DNA of 64,000 nucleotides from Tachypleus tridentatus (GCF_004210375.1 NC_134834.1:150631009-150695008), one strand, 5' to 3'. Numbered from the stretch's first letter, positions 48,101 through 54,803 are shown. Numbers and translations are program-made. The notes: a model not told the origin generated them from the letters alone.

Positions 48101-48324
48101 CTACAAGCTGGACCAGCTCTTGGACTGAAGAGATTCAGGACAGCAAAGCCAAAGGCGTAAAGAGCGGTCACTAACTCTTGAGTGCCAACGGCCAGTAAAA
48201 ACAGGTCCACTGTTCGCCAACGTCGCTTATATGTGTGAAAGATGTACACCATCCATAAGGATAAGACGGCCACCAGGGGTGAGCAGGCCGACGCCGCCAA
48301 CCAACTATAGGCCACGGACTTCAT
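10766..48324 (-). CDS. class A orphan GPCR, three exons, two apparent frameshifts
   Basis: A plasma-membrane seven-helix receptor assembled from exons 48324-47519, 15380-15194 and 12116-10766. TM1 is about residues 7-31, TM2 38-62, TM3 72-97, TM4 116-138, TM5 161-182, TM6 251-278 and TM7 288-308. The disulfide pair is Cys74 (start of TM3) and Cys150 (loop 2). The DRY box is DRA (98-100), followed by [10 protein letters not shown]. NPxxY is replaced by an IPLLFYF-type motif. Intron phases are 0 and 1 and fit exactly. If both single-base shifts are repaired the product is about 781 residues, 450 of them in the tail. The N-terminus before TM1 is only about 6 residues; a TAG lies 24 bases upstream in frame. 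The ligand is unknown. I considered prostanoid-like and GPR153/162-like receptors; neither is secure. The gene could be active (shifts as assembly errors) or recently dead. Confidence 0.8.
12797..13020 (+). mobile_element. highly diverged SINE, probably family A
   Basis: A tRNA-like head (GTGGCATGGCATGATGGTTA, GACTCGCAGTCTACGGGATC) is followed by GAGCATTATAATGTACC and ends near TTGAAATTCAACAAACAAAC. The middle body is not recognisable, so it may be a different subfamily or an old copy. Confidence 0.5.
13085..14960 (+). repeat. 29-bp minisatellite with 203-bp higher-order period
   Basis: About 64 head-to-tail copies of a 29-bp unit built on TTGTTGTTAATAGAGACATA, then TTACCAGTC or TTACAAGTC. 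The two variants mostly alternate. Doubled CAAG units recur at 13889/13918, 14092/14121 and 14295/14324, exactly 203 bp (7 units) apart. The units at 13085-13370 are more diverged (some carry ATGTATTACTTG, a shortened form), and so are the last two. The array lies wholly inside GPCR intron 2. Confidence 0.95.
15194..15380 (-). CDS. GPCR exon 2: end of TM6, TM7, helix 8
   Basis: The acceptor TTTGTCTCTCAG|GTCCTC and the donor GGAG|GTATGT frame a 187-bp exon (62 codons plus one base). It reads [20 protein letters not shown], then a TM7 ending [15 protein letters not shown], then a basic helix-8-like stretch [17 protein letters not shown]. Exon 1 ends in phase 0 (NHLPFL) and continues directly into VLNILAML, completing TM6. 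The order and spacing are those of a rhodopsin-like receptor. Confidence 0.88.
15533..15806 (-). mobile_element. tRNA-headed SINE, family A, copy 5
   Basis: Near full-length minus-strand copy, 130 bp upstream of exon 2 inside intron 1 and co-oriented with the GPCR. The head at 15806 reads GGCCTGGCATGGCCTAGCGC. The body is well preserved, including the GGCGCGACTTGGGCGCGAAC block. Confidence 0.9.
15807..18280. other. intronic stretch with one CpG-rich patch
   Basis: Mostly AT-rich without recognised features. The exception is 16545-16720, which is clearly richer in G+C and CpG (ATCTTCGCGGTGG, CCCGCCCGGGACC, GTCACGCGCCC) and carries open frames on both strands (81 codons plus, 71 minus). A plus-strand acceptor-like TTCTATTTTGTAG precedes it, but no domain is recognised. 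Confidence 0.35.
18285..19041 (-). pseudogene. Penelope-like retroelement, 3' part with GIY-YIG domain
   Basis: The minus-strand frame gives [20 protein letters not shown] and [16 protein letters not shown] (the linker region after the RT), then the GIY-YIG endonuclease region at 18801-18487. There MIYKVH stands for [16 protein letters not shown] carries YIG as HIG plus the conserved Arg, and [19 protein letters not shown] and [17 protein letters not shown] follow. The zinc-binding-like cysteines of the family after IYKV appear replaced (HYNNSRD). The RT itself is absent. A stop and a shift near 18890 show it is inactive. The pLTR side (18300-18480) keeps a decayed hammerhead-like core at 18374-18350. 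Confidence 0.82.
19042..20439. other. intronic stretch, no gene seen
   Basis: Apart from the family C SINE at 19508, no coding or repeated structure is recognised here. Confidence 0.35.
19508..19628 (-). mobile_element. tRNA-like SINE, family C
   Basis: Shows GTAATTAAGCACAAAGTTAC, GGCTATCTGTGATCTGC, GGTATCGCAACCCGG, GTCCACAGACATGCTGC and a GTGCCACTAGTGGGGG head end. Clearer than the copy at 4873. Confidence 0.75.
20436..20622 (+). repeat. four-copy tandem repeat, about 50-bp unit
   Basis: The core GTAGAGTTTAACTAAACA recurs four times at about 50-bp spacing, followed each time by a variant of CCCAACCTAACGTCTTGA. The last unit is shortened. No function is visible. Confidence 0.85.
20907..21333 (-). 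mobile_element. Penelope-like fragment nested in the Tc1 element
   Basis: Begins TGATGTCGAGAAACCC, then CGGCTCGTTTGGGTTGAG, the hammerhead-like core, and ends in the C-terminal GIY-YIG coding region on the minus strand ([36 protein letters not shown]). Tc1 sequence resumes at ATACAAGTCTCGTG (about 21334). It is 5' truncated, as expected for this class, and must be younger than the Tc1 insertion. Confidence 0.82.
21001..21026 (-). ncRNA. hammerhead-ribozyme-like core in a Penelope pLTR
   Basis: Read on the minus strand: CTGACGA, then T, then stem II (GACC, loop GAAGAA, GGTC), then GAAAC. This matches the CUGANGA and GAAA boxes of hammerhead ribozymes, which are known from Penelope-like elements. 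I could not place stem III and the cleavage triplet with certainty, so activity is not claimed. Confidence 0.55.
22826..22957 (+). repeat. tandem duplication, about 63 bp
   Basis: AAAATAAGCGAGTCTTTAAG with its following CACAGTTTACTACCATTCC occurs twice in tandem. The second copy has an extra GACT. Confidence 0.88.
23490..23757 (-). mobile_element. tRNA-headed SINE, family A, copy 6
   Basis: Minus-strand copy with a short internal deletion in the tail-side block (CTATCTGCGCTAATTTAGC) and several CpG-type changes. The head at 23757 reads CGGCTCGGCATAGCCAGGTG. Confidence 0.85.
23758..24689. other. intronic stretch, no gene seen
   Basis: No coding exon or repeat recognised. Confidence 0.35.
24690..25062 (+). 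repeat. 60-bp minisatellite, six copies
   Basis: The unit contains TGTTGGTAGGTGATATATAG, TACTAAAACGTACCAAATG and TAGTCCAAATATACCATCAC. Alternating ATCAC and ATTAC variants indicate a 120-bp dimer. Because 60 is a multiple of three, two minus-strand frames stay open (units such as [15 protein letters not shown]), but nothing else supports translation. Confidence 0.93.
25235..25660 (+). repeat. diverged tandem array, about 60-bp unit
   Basis: Motifs of the type CTTCCTGGTTTCACTTCT followed by AGAACAAA(C)AAA and TCTGTCGT recur about seven times with heavy divergence. An old minisatellite. Confidence 0.6.
25661..27599. other. intronic stretch with SINE scraps
   Basis: Weak family B/C-like scraps are seen near 25735-25810 (GTCGAACCTCAGATTTTAGC) and 26440-26530 (GTATGGAAACCAAATTTTTAG), and a family A body scrap near 26735-26780 (GCATTATAAGTGTGACAG). 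No gene is supported. Confidence 0.35.
27600..27860 (+). repeat. diverged tandem repeat, about 69-bp unit
   Basis: GAGAGTGACATGCAGAGG, TTGGTCAGTAATGGTAAGG and AGCTAGGTCGCTAGAAGA recur about three times from 27640 to 27850. Confidence 0.75.
27861..28849. other. intronic stretch, no gene seen
   Basis: No supported feature. A 72-codon plus frame at 28695 runs into the repeat below and lacks any recognisable domain. Confidence 0.3.
28850..29490 (+). repeat. diverged minisatellite, about 60-85-bp units
   Basis: CAGTAAACGTGTCACAGGAT, AGTATCAGTAATTAACAATG and CTATTGTTTTAATATCATTG recur about eight times with indels between copies. Confidence 0.85.
29491..30833. other. intronic stretch with two palindromic sites
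   Basis: No gene seen. It contains the two palindromic sites annotated at 30457-30514. Confidence 0.35.
30457..30514. promoter_or_regulatory. candidate enhancer: AGGTCA inverted repeat plus CRE
   Basis: AGGTCAGATGACCT (30457-30470) is a perfect palindrome: two nuclear-receptor half-sites as an inverted repeat with a 2-base spacer. TGACGTCA, a full CRE palindrome for CREB/ATF-type factors, lies at 30507-30514. Both sit in GPCR intron 1. Such motifs also occur by chance (other TGACGTCA sites lie near 34227 and 49889). Confidence 0.25.
30834..31280 (-). other. higher-complexity, protein-like segment, unidentified
   Basis: More G+C than its surroundings. A minus-strand frame near 30960-30840 reads [15 protein letters not shown], then [15 protein letters not shown], which is protein-like. 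A frame continuing through 31020-31100 is broken by stops. It may be an old transposon or retroelement coding relic; no domain is recognised. Confidence 0.25.
31680..31985 (+). repeat. diverged minisatellite, about 42-bp unit
   Basis: CTGCAGGACTAGATACATGA and GGTTTACAGCACGTTTTAC recur about seven times. As 42 is a multiple of three, minus-strand frames remain open ([11 protein letters not shown]-type units), which I read as an artefact of the period. Confidence 0.85.
31986..33835 (+). repeat. 40-bp minisatellite with 320-bp higher-order period
   Basis: About 46 units of AGTAGTTTGATAATGTATCA, GTCATCTTGACAGTGTATCC. Marker variants repeat at constant distance: GTTATATCAGTCATCTAGRC at 32701, 33021 and 33341, and AGTGTGTCCGGTAGTTTGAT at 33001, 33321 and 33641. 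Both give 320 bp, or eight units. Units before about 32680 are more diverged. It lies directly after the 42-bp array. Confidence 0.93.
34390..34530 (-). mobile_element. Penelope pLTR-related fragment
   Basis: AGGACGGCTGGTATGGATAT and GTGGGTTTCTCGTCATCACG match the outer blocks of the elements at 1519 and 63606. The ribozyme-like core between them is mostly lost (CATCTTAACCTGAAC remains). Confidence 0.55.
34540..34640 (+). mobile_element. tRNA-like SINE, family C
   Basis: CCACTGGCACAGCGGCATGT, CTGCGGATTAACAACACG and TAGCTTTGTGCATAATTA mark a plus-strand copy that has lost the B-box region. Confidence 0.6.
34790..36355 (+). mobile_element. Tc1-type transposon with double inverted repeats, transposase dead
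   Basis: Ends are CACTGCTGGCCAAAACC at the left and GGTTTTGGCCAGCAGT-type at the right, each next to TA. An inner inverted pair (CTGGTCAAAAGTTTAAGACC at 34979; its complement near 36150-36175) gives a double (IR/DR-like) structure. The transposase starts at ATG 35115 ([18 protein letters not shown]; helix-turn-helix [20 protein letters not shown]), breaks at 35322, and resumes at about 35531. The first catalytic Asp is lost ([11 protein letters not shown] where SDEKK is usual). A stop precedes QDNAAIY (second Asp, 35803). [20 protein letters not shown] (35905) and a normal C-terminus NDGRATHY follow. About 1.57 kb, typical Tc1 size. Confidence 0.88.
36356..37185. other. intronic stretch, no gene seen
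   Basis: A weak family C SINE scrap may lie near 36730-36800 (GTGTAAAGCAACGCAGTG). Nothing else is recognised. Confidence 0.3.
37186..37270. repeat. TA and TTA microsatellite, LINE 3' tail
   Basis: An alternating TA run is followed by about eight TTA triplets. On the minus strand this is an (AAT)n tract just after the LINE stop codon, consistent with the simple-repeat tails of jockey/I-type elements. Confidence 0.75.
37272..38208 (-). pseudogene. 5'-truncated jockey-like LINE reverse transcriptase
   Basis: A 306-codon frame, open throughout, covers the second half of the [22 protein letters not shown], then [20 protein letters not shown] (motif B), FADDVAVW (motif C with both Asp), [20 protein letters not shown] (motif D), then the thumb and C-terminal region ([36 protein letters not shown]). 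The N-terminal half of RT, including motif A, and the endonuclease are missing, so this is a 5'-truncated insertion. The absence of stops suggests a fairly young copy. Usual RT lengths for the group are about twice this. It is adjacent to a SINE in the same orientation. Confidence 0.88.
38222..38502 (-). mobile_element. tRNA-headed SINE, family A, copy 7 (diverged)
   Basis: The tail at GAATTTCGCGGGAAGCTAC and the head at 38502 (GGGCCCGGCATGCCCAAGC) are clear. The body contains a small local duplication (ATAGTTATTACTATAGTTAT). Its tail touches the truncated 5' end of the LINE. Confidence 0.8.
38625..47290 (+). repeat. giant 47-bp minisatellite, about 180 copies
   Basis: The 47-bp unit is built of GTTCTAGTATAGTCTGTGTC, TAACAGTGTCTGAAGATG and ATTATATAG. 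Variants (TGTCTAAC, TGTATAAC, TGTGTAAC; GATGAT or GATTAT; TTCTAG or TTCTAC) are shared in blocks. A rare unit with GATTATCATATAGG occurs at 43357 and 44391, 1034 bp or 22 units apart. A rare ATGTAGG unit occurs at 41431 and 44722, 3291 bp or 70 units plus the one-base insertion seen at 41703. A distinctive ATTAATATATACATTCTAG unit recurs in pairs about 188 bp (4 units) apart. Units at both edges (38625-38900 and 46890-47290) are diverged, the centre homogeneous. It occupies about a quarter of GPCR intron 1. Confidence 0.97.
47291..47518 (-). other. 5' end of GPCR intron 1
   Basis: Unique sequence between the donor of exon 1 and the 47-bp array. No feature other than the GTAAGG donor is seen. 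Confidence 0.5.
47519..48324 (-). CDS. GPCR exon 1: TM1 to TM6, with one apparent frameshift
   Basis: Starts at ATG 48324 ([17 protein letters not shown]) and ends at the donor CTG|GTAAGG. The first frame runs through TM1-TM4 to loop 2 ([12 protein letters not shown]) and would stop at 47811-47809. The TM5 frame ([20 protein letters not shown]) is offset by one base and runs to NHLPFL. The switch lies at about 47854-47866, where GGGG and GGG runs sit. One more G would give HPWGWDYRF, and 806 plus 1 bases is exactly 269 codons, matching the phase-0 donor. Intracellular loop 3 is a Ser/Thr-rich low-complexity stretch ([16 protein letters not shown]). Small overlapping frames in this exon are shadows. 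Confidence 0.85.
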
Positions 48325-48779
48325 AGACGAATCGTTAGATCTTTGCTATTCTTAACCGTAGAATGCGGAACATCCGGGCAAATAATAACTTAAATATTAA
48401 GTACACCAATTCAGCCTCTGACATTAAAAACAACAACAACATTGCCTACATCTCCTTCCCACCCCCATTTCTCCTCACAAACACACGAACAACTTGACCG
48501 AGTTTAAATGTAAGCAGTTACAGGTGTCGCATTAGAACTTGTTTCTTCAATCGCTGCCAGTTCTGTGCCAGCTACCTGGTCAAGTTACCACAGCTAATAT
48601 TCTGGGGTCGCTGCCGTCGCTAGAAAATTTGCTATCCCCACGGAAATGGCCCAGTCACCGGAAATCAAACACTCCGTTTCTAAAGGTTATCAAGAGTTTT
48701 CTCCTCTGCAGCTTTTTCCGTCAGGGTTAATGACGGAAAGGACAGGAAAACTTGTACTTTAAAGATCCTTAAAGCCAGT
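48325..48779 (-). promoter_or_regulatory. 5' flank or 5' UTR of the GPCR gene
   Basis: Moderately G+C-rich, with no TATA box I would defend. An in-frame TAG lies 24 bases before the ATG. An AG just before that point could be an acceptor for an upstream non-coding exon. A small plus-strand frame at 48539 has no support. Confidence 0.3.
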
Positions 48780-49862
48780 AATATAATGTTATAGTGTACA
48801 TAAAATGTTTGTTCACACCACAAACTAAACAATAAAAACCTTACCTACACAGTGTCGTACACTAACACTAGTTCACACCATAAATTAAACAATAAAAACC
48901 TTGCCTACACAGTGTTGTACAATAACACTAGTTTACACAGAAACTAAACAAATAAAAACCCTACCTACACAGTGTTATACAACAACACTAGTTCACACCA
49001 TAAACGAAACAATAAAAACCTTACCTACATAGTGTTGTGCAATAACACTAGTTCACACCACGAACTGAACAATAAAATCCTTACCTATACAGTGTTGTGC
49101 AATAATACTAGTTCACACCACGAATTAAAAAATAAAAACCTTACCTACAGAGTGTTGTACAATAACACTAGTTCACACCAGAACTAAGCAATAAAATCCT
49201 TATTTACACAGTATTGCACAATAACACTAGTTCACACCAGAAACTAAACAACAAAAACCTTACCTACACAGTGTTGTACAATAACACTAGGTCACACCAG
49301 AAACGAAACAATAAAAACCTTACCTACACAGTGTTGTGCAACACTAGTTCACACCACGAATTAAAAAATAAAAACCTTATCTACACAGTGCTGTACAATA
49401 ACACTAGTTCACACCAGAACTAAGCAATAAAAACCTTATCTACACAGTATTGCACAATAACACTAGTTCACACCATAAACGAAACAATAAAAACCTTACC
49501 TACACAGTGTTGTGCAATAACACTAGTTCACACCACGAATTAAAAAATAAAAACCTTGCGTACACAGTGCTGTACAATAACACTAGTTCACACCAGAACT
49601 AAGCAATATAATCCTTATCTACACAGTATTGCACAATAACACTAGTTCACACCAGAAACGAAACAATAAAAACCTTACCCACACAGTATTGCACAATAAC
49701 ACTAGTTCACACCAGAAATTAAACAATAAGACCTTACCTACACAGTGTTGTGCAATAACACTAGTTCACACCAGAAACTAAACAATAAAAACCTTACCTA
49801 CACAGTGTTGTACAATAACACTAGTTCACACCACGAACTAAACAACAATACCTTATCCTACA
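48780..49862 (+). repeat. 60-bp minisatellite upstream of the GPCR gene
   Basis: About 18 units of ACCTTACCTACACAGTGTTG, TACAATAACACTAGTTCACA and CCAGAAACTAAACAATAAAA. Units are 57-60 bp and several variants (CACGAATTAAAAAATAAA, AGAACTAAGCAATAAA) recur together, suggesting multi-unit duplications. Open frames with NNTSSHHELNNKNLTY units reflect the 60-bp period. Confidence 0.95.
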
Positions 49863-50420
49863 GTGCTTACCATACATTTACAACTAGGTGACGTCATATC
49901 ACCATGAAACGGCTCCTTTCACTGAATTTGTTTAAAAGTATGTAATGAACTTCAGTAATTTTATATTATTTTAGTAACCAAAGAAACCCACGTTATAAGT
50001 TTAAAATGTCCACATATTTCGGATAACATGCATGTGGTATTTTTATCTTGGAGATTATATATCCTAATATCCATTACGTGACGTTGGTTACCCAAACCAA
50101 GTTTCTGCCCATATAGAATGTTCCCATGTGGATGGAAGTTTACACTCTCCACTCTATGCTACCTATAAACACACTGTATGGGAAACAAGATCCTACACGT
50201 TCAGATAAATGTTCCGTCCACGAACTTTGCACGCTCTGCACTGTAAAGCGGAACACTTAGTTTGAAAACATCACCGTGACGTGAGGCGGATCACGTGACT
50301 TGTTAGACCTGTTTGTTCATACACAGCTTTTTACGCCTCTCATCCCCGTTACTCAGTTCTGTAGGTTTTGTTGCACTGTTCACCTGGAACAAGAAATGTC
50401 CTCCAAAGTTCGTGAGTATA
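49863..50420. promoter_or_regulatory. upstream region with CRE and E-box palindromes
   Basis: TGACGTCA near 49889 and CACGTG near 50290 (in GCGGATCACGTGACTTG), with CpG-containing sequence around 50200-50300. It could hold the distal promoter or a first non-coding exon of the receptor gene. This is only a motif observation. Confidence 0.2.
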
Positions 50421-50421
50421 T

Positions 50422-51800
50422 ACAGTACTGTGCAAAAGTGTTAGGACATGAGAATGTTTTGTCATTTTTTTTTCCATTTTAAGGGACTAATTCTTCCATG
50501 TCATTACATAATGTACATTTTAACACGATGGCAATGTTTCACTGATCCATATTGACAATTGAATGAGCCATGTTGAGAATACTTATCTTTGTTTATAATT
50601 CCCACATACTTGTACCAAGGACATGTTATAATGGTTTTGTTTGAATGAACATATTGATCAAATTTAGGGTCTGAAATAATTGTGATGATATCCTGTGTCT
50701 TAACTATATAGAACGAAGCTTACAAGAAATCAATTTGATAACACTCCACAAGTCAACCTTGATAAAAGCCGTATTAACACTACGTATTATGTTCTGTTGT
50801 CATGCCACAGCCCAAAAAGCGTAGAGAATTGTTAGTAGCACAGAGAGTTTACATAAAAGCTATACATGGTGCTGGTTGGACTCTTTGATAGATTACTGCA
50901 GACTTGAAATGTTCCCCAAACACTGTCAAGTACACCATATATTGTTAGACCGAGACAGGTAAATTTGAAAATAGGAAAGGAAGAGATAGAACACCTAAAC
51001 GTATTGATACTGATGTTAAGTATCTTTGTTTATGTATCCTTCAGAGCAGAAGGAAGACTGGTACTGATCTTAGGCATAAGATAAACAACCATGTACCAAA
51101 TGATAGAAAAGTGTCCGGACCTAAAGTATCTAGAAGACTCAACGATGATGGTATATTTGGTCGTATGGCAGTTAAAAAACCCTTTACTTTGATCTTCAGA
51201 TGTTGTCAAGACACTAAAATTTGTTAAAAAGTATAAAACTGGAGTGTTAATGATTGTAAAATGGTGTTATGGACGGATAAGTTCAAGTTTGAAATATTTG
51301 GTTAAAAACATAGGTTGTTCATCCAGCGGAAGAAAGGTGAAAGATACTTATGTCCATGCATAATACCGACCGTGAAGCATGGAGGAGGTAGTGTGATGGC
51401 TTAGACGTGTTTTTTCTACTGAGGCAACAGGAGATATTTACAAAATAGATGGAATAATGGACCAGTGCATGTACCATCAGATACCGATCCAGTAGTTTGC
51501 GTATTATCGATAAATGTTTCCGTTACCAACAACATAATTACCTAAGAAATTACTTATCCAGGAAATAAGGTGCTGGGGTCCTTTAAATGATACAATGATC
51601 CCCACAGAGCTCTTATCTCAACCTAGTTGAATAGATATGAGATTTGATAGTTACTCGTAAAAAGAACTTTATGATAGTGTATTAAAGACGTTTGAAGTAA
51701 AATTTCAAAGGGCACGTTGATTAAATATGTTACAACGATGTCTCTAAGACTGTCTGCAGTAGTTAAAACAAAATATTAAGTGTTTGCTGAACTCAACCAC
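50422..51800 (+). mobile_element. Tc1-type transposon relic, right end missing
   Basis: The left end CAGTACTGTGCAAAAGTG follows a TA. The transposase begins at ATG 50802 (MPQPKKRRELLVAQRV, IKAIHGAGWTL then a stop) and continues with DLKCSPNTVKYTI, RDRTPKRIDTDVKYLC, LRHKINNHVP, a degenerate catalytic block MVLWTDKFKFEIFG (51260), [12 protein letters not shown] (51368), and a faint NDP-type block near 51585. Multiple stops make it dead. The right inverted end is not found, so it is truncated near 51800. Confidence 0.8.
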
Positions 51801-51884
51801 TTTAAGTGAGTTTCTTTCTGTTGTACTAAATATGAAGATTAGAAAAATGTTGTTTTCACTTATGATTTACGTTCCATCATTATT

Positions 51885-52140
51885 TGAAAGTAGCCTGTCA
51901 CTAGGGTATGGAACCCTTTAGTTTATATATATAGTCCAATACATGAACCAGATAAAGTTTGTCACTAGGTTTAGTTTATGTGTGTGTGTGTGTGTATAGT
52001 TCAATGCATACACCGGATGAAGTTTGTCATTGCGTTATGAAACCCGTTAGTTTATGTATATATATAGTTCAATACATACATCAGCTGAAGTCTGTCACAA
52101 GGTTATCTTACCATTTACTTTACATTGTTCAATACATACA
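51885..52140 (+). repeat. three-copy diverged tandem repeat with GT run
   Basis: GTTTATATATATAGTCCAAT, ACATGAACCAGATAAAGTT and TGTCACTAGG recur about every 75-85 bp. A GT microsatellite is inside the second copy (51979-51996). Confidence 0.7.
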
Positions 52141-52590
52141 TTCGTTTATCAACTAATGACGTATTTGATGAAAATTAAAAAGGTTATTGAAAACTATATT
52201 TTCCTATTTATTAAACCTATGCTATTTACATGTTTTGCGAAGAGTATTCATGTCCTAAATGCGGAAGAAAACTGGACAATAGTTAAGACGATGGAAACAT
52301 TATTCTGGTCCTTAACTTCAATTTGGATTAATGTATTAATGACCAAGACGTGTTATAATAATACACTTTGTTTATATATTTTATTTAGTTTTAAATGCTA
52401 TAAACAACAAGTAACAAAAATATGTAAGAAAATGTCACACTTTTAATAACATTTTACATGTCACGTGATTGGCTAGATAATGGAATGTTGATATTATAAC
52501 TAGCGACATCTACCAAATAGGTTACAAAGTAATTTTTGTTTGCTTTTGTTGTTACTACAGAAATTTTATTCGTGTATGTTTCTTAATATC
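52141..52590. other. intergenic stretch
   Basis: A plus-strand frame of 130 codons (52054-52446) overlaps the repeat and continues here (ENWTIVKTMETLFWSLTSIW). It is AT-rich with no recognised domain; I do not call a gene. Confidence 0.3.
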
Positions 52591-52712
52591 TAGGCCCCCA
52601 GTGGGTTCGTGGCATGTGTGAGGACCAACAAGGCTAGTAGTCTGGTATCGGTCCTCGTATAATGGGCACAGCACAAATAGCCCATTGTGTAATTTTGTGC
52701 TTAACTAAAAAC
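52591..52712 (+). mobile_element. tRNA-like SINE, family C
   Basis: The head block GGCCCCCAGTGGGTTCG is at 52592. Then TCTGGTATCGGTCCTCG and the tail AGCCCATTGTGTAATTTTG. Plus strand. Confidence 0.7.
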
Positions 52713-52984
52713 TAGATTTTTTATTGTTGTTGCCATTATATATATATATATAAACACTAGTTGGCAGAATCACGTGAAACGTTTATTGTTAGAAAGCTTT
52801 CTTTCTCTGATTCATAACGAGAGTTAATTAGTAGTAATAAAATAAATGTAAGTTTGTGATAGACTAACAACTAGATGAGGTGAGGTTGGGTGAATACAAC
52901 TACTAACCACAACAACACAACGTCATACGGAAATCATGCTTTTTGTAAAAAAAGAAAAATCGAGGGGAGGGGAAGCGTATGATT

Positions 52985-53218
52985 TACTCAACTAACGACC
53001 CGGGTTAGAATCCCCGTCACACCAAACATGCTCACCCTTTCAGCCGTGGGGGAGTTACAATGTTATGGTCAGTCCCACTATTCGTTGGTAAAAAGAGTAG
53101 CCCAAGAGTTGGCGGTGGGTGGTGATGACTAGCTGTCTTCTCTCTAGTGTCACGCTGCTAAATTAGGGACGGCTATGCAGATATCTCTCGTGTAGCTTTG
53201 CGCGAAAATTCAAACCAG
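52985..53218 (+). mobile_element. tRNA-headed SINE, family A, copy 8, 5' truncated
   Basis: Begins within the tRNA head (CGGGTTAGAATCCCCGTCAC) and continues through a good body to GCGCGAAAATTCAAACCAG. The A-box half is missing. Confidence 0.88.
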
Positions 53219-53860
53219 AACTAACGACCAAAAATATATATGCCTTTATACACACAATAGCACTGTTTAACAATAACGTCATGAACTTCATAACGCTGTT
53301 TTAATAATATATAATGAAACAATATATGGATGACATTGACAGAGATGACATCTCCCTATGCTCACCTATCTAGAGATGACATTTTTATGTAATCATAAAC
53401 TTATATACTCTTATGATACATTCATGACACATATTTACTTAAAATACAAATGGTTACGTATAAGGTGAGTTATTGTTTTAATGCAACCAAATGTTCAGAT
53501 TAAAGTAACCGATAGAAAGAAATAATAAATGAGCGATAAACACAACCATAATTATTAAAGTATAGAATGTTCAATCTCACAGAACACACAATCTTCTTTT
53601 GATAGTATGTTCGTTAGTTATAAATTCTTCTATCGGTGAAGAACGTGAGAATGATTGTATTGGCCAATTAGATTCCCGTACTTTGGCTTAGAATCTATAT
53701 CTGATGTGAACTAAACACGTTAAAGTTCTATAACGTCACCTTACTTAGTACGTCACAAAGACTGATGTGAACTTACTCATTAATAAATCTGTATTTTATG
53801 ATAATTATAAACATAAAGAGAGAAAAAAATCCAAGTTTTTAAATGATCGTCTTATTTCGT
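53219..53860. other. intergenic stretch, no gene seen
   Basis: AT-rich, no supported feature. Confidence 0.3.
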
Positions 53861-53862
53861 CA

Positions 53863-53990
53863 GTGACTCCCTGTGAGGCAGCTGTAAGTCTACGGACTTA
53901 CAACGCTAAAATCCTTGGTTTGCCTCCCCACTGTTGACACAGCAGACAGTCCAGTTTAGCTTTGCTCTAAAACGAATATTTCATCAGTTC
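53863..53990 (+). mobile_element. tRNA-like SINE, family B
   Basis: GCAGCTGTAAGTCTACGGAC, TTACAACGCTAAAATCC and ACACAGCAGACAGTCC. The B-box-like part is damaged (GGTTTGCCTCCCC). Confidence 0.7.
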
Positions 53991-54531
53991 TTTTTTAATA
54001 AAAAAGAAAGTAACTTCGTATATATTTTAAACTATTTCACCGAATCGCAAAATGAAATTGTCTTTGTGAAGCGCGTAACATAAAACGGCTTTTTTAGTAA
54101 TAACTTGTAAGATTCACGGAATGATCCCAGCTTCTGTAATGATGCATTTCATACTTTGTTATCTGTGTTTGGATACCAGAGTGCTTGGAACTTTCTTTTC
54201 ATGTTTCTGGCCTGTTTAACCCAAAGAAACTTGACGCAGAATCGTTATTTCTATTAAATATTTTTAAGCTTTCCTCAGTTTGTGACATATCCAGGACAAC
54301 TATGTTGTACTACCTCCAAAGAAATGGTAATTTTTCCAGGAAGTTATCTTAAGTTAAAATGGACGTTTATGATGACCAGACTCTGCAAAAATGTACAAAG
54401 AGCTTACTTTAAACAACACTAAGTGGACACTGATCTGTCTTGACAACCGTAACTTTAGTTTTCGGTTCAGGTGGACTTAAAAGTTGTGTTAAAATTTGAT
54501 TAATAATAGAAAGGCATAGCACTTCTTGATA

Positions 54532-54803
54532 GGCCCAGCATAGCCAGGTGGTTAGAGCACTCGACTCATAATCTGAGGGTCGCAGGTTCGAATCTCTGTT
54601 ACACCGAACATTCCCCCCCTTCCAGCCACTGGAGCATTATAAAGTGATGCTCAATCCCACTATTCATTGGTAAAAGAGTATCCCAAGAGTTGGCAGTGAG
54701 TGGTTATGACTAGCTGCCTTCCCTCTAGTCTTACACTGCTAAATTAGAGATGGCTAGTGCAGAAAGCCCTTGTGCAGCTTTGTGCAAAATTCAAAATAAA
54801 CGT
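54532..54803 (+). mobile_element. tRNA-headed SINE, family A, copy 9
   Basis: Full-length plus copy. Its head has the best tRNA-like sequence: AGCCAGGTGGTTAGAGCAC, GACTCATAATCTGAGGGTC and CAGGTTCGAATCTCTG. The anticodon arm resembles elongator tRNA-Met (CAU). The acceptor stem is not complementary to a 3' end, so it is not a functional tRNA. Confidence 0.9.

Noticed and set aside
48972-49423. Repeat-peptide genes with NNTSSHHELNNKNL units
   Set aside because: Same reason: a 60-bp minisatellite. Frames break wherever a unit is 57-59 bp.
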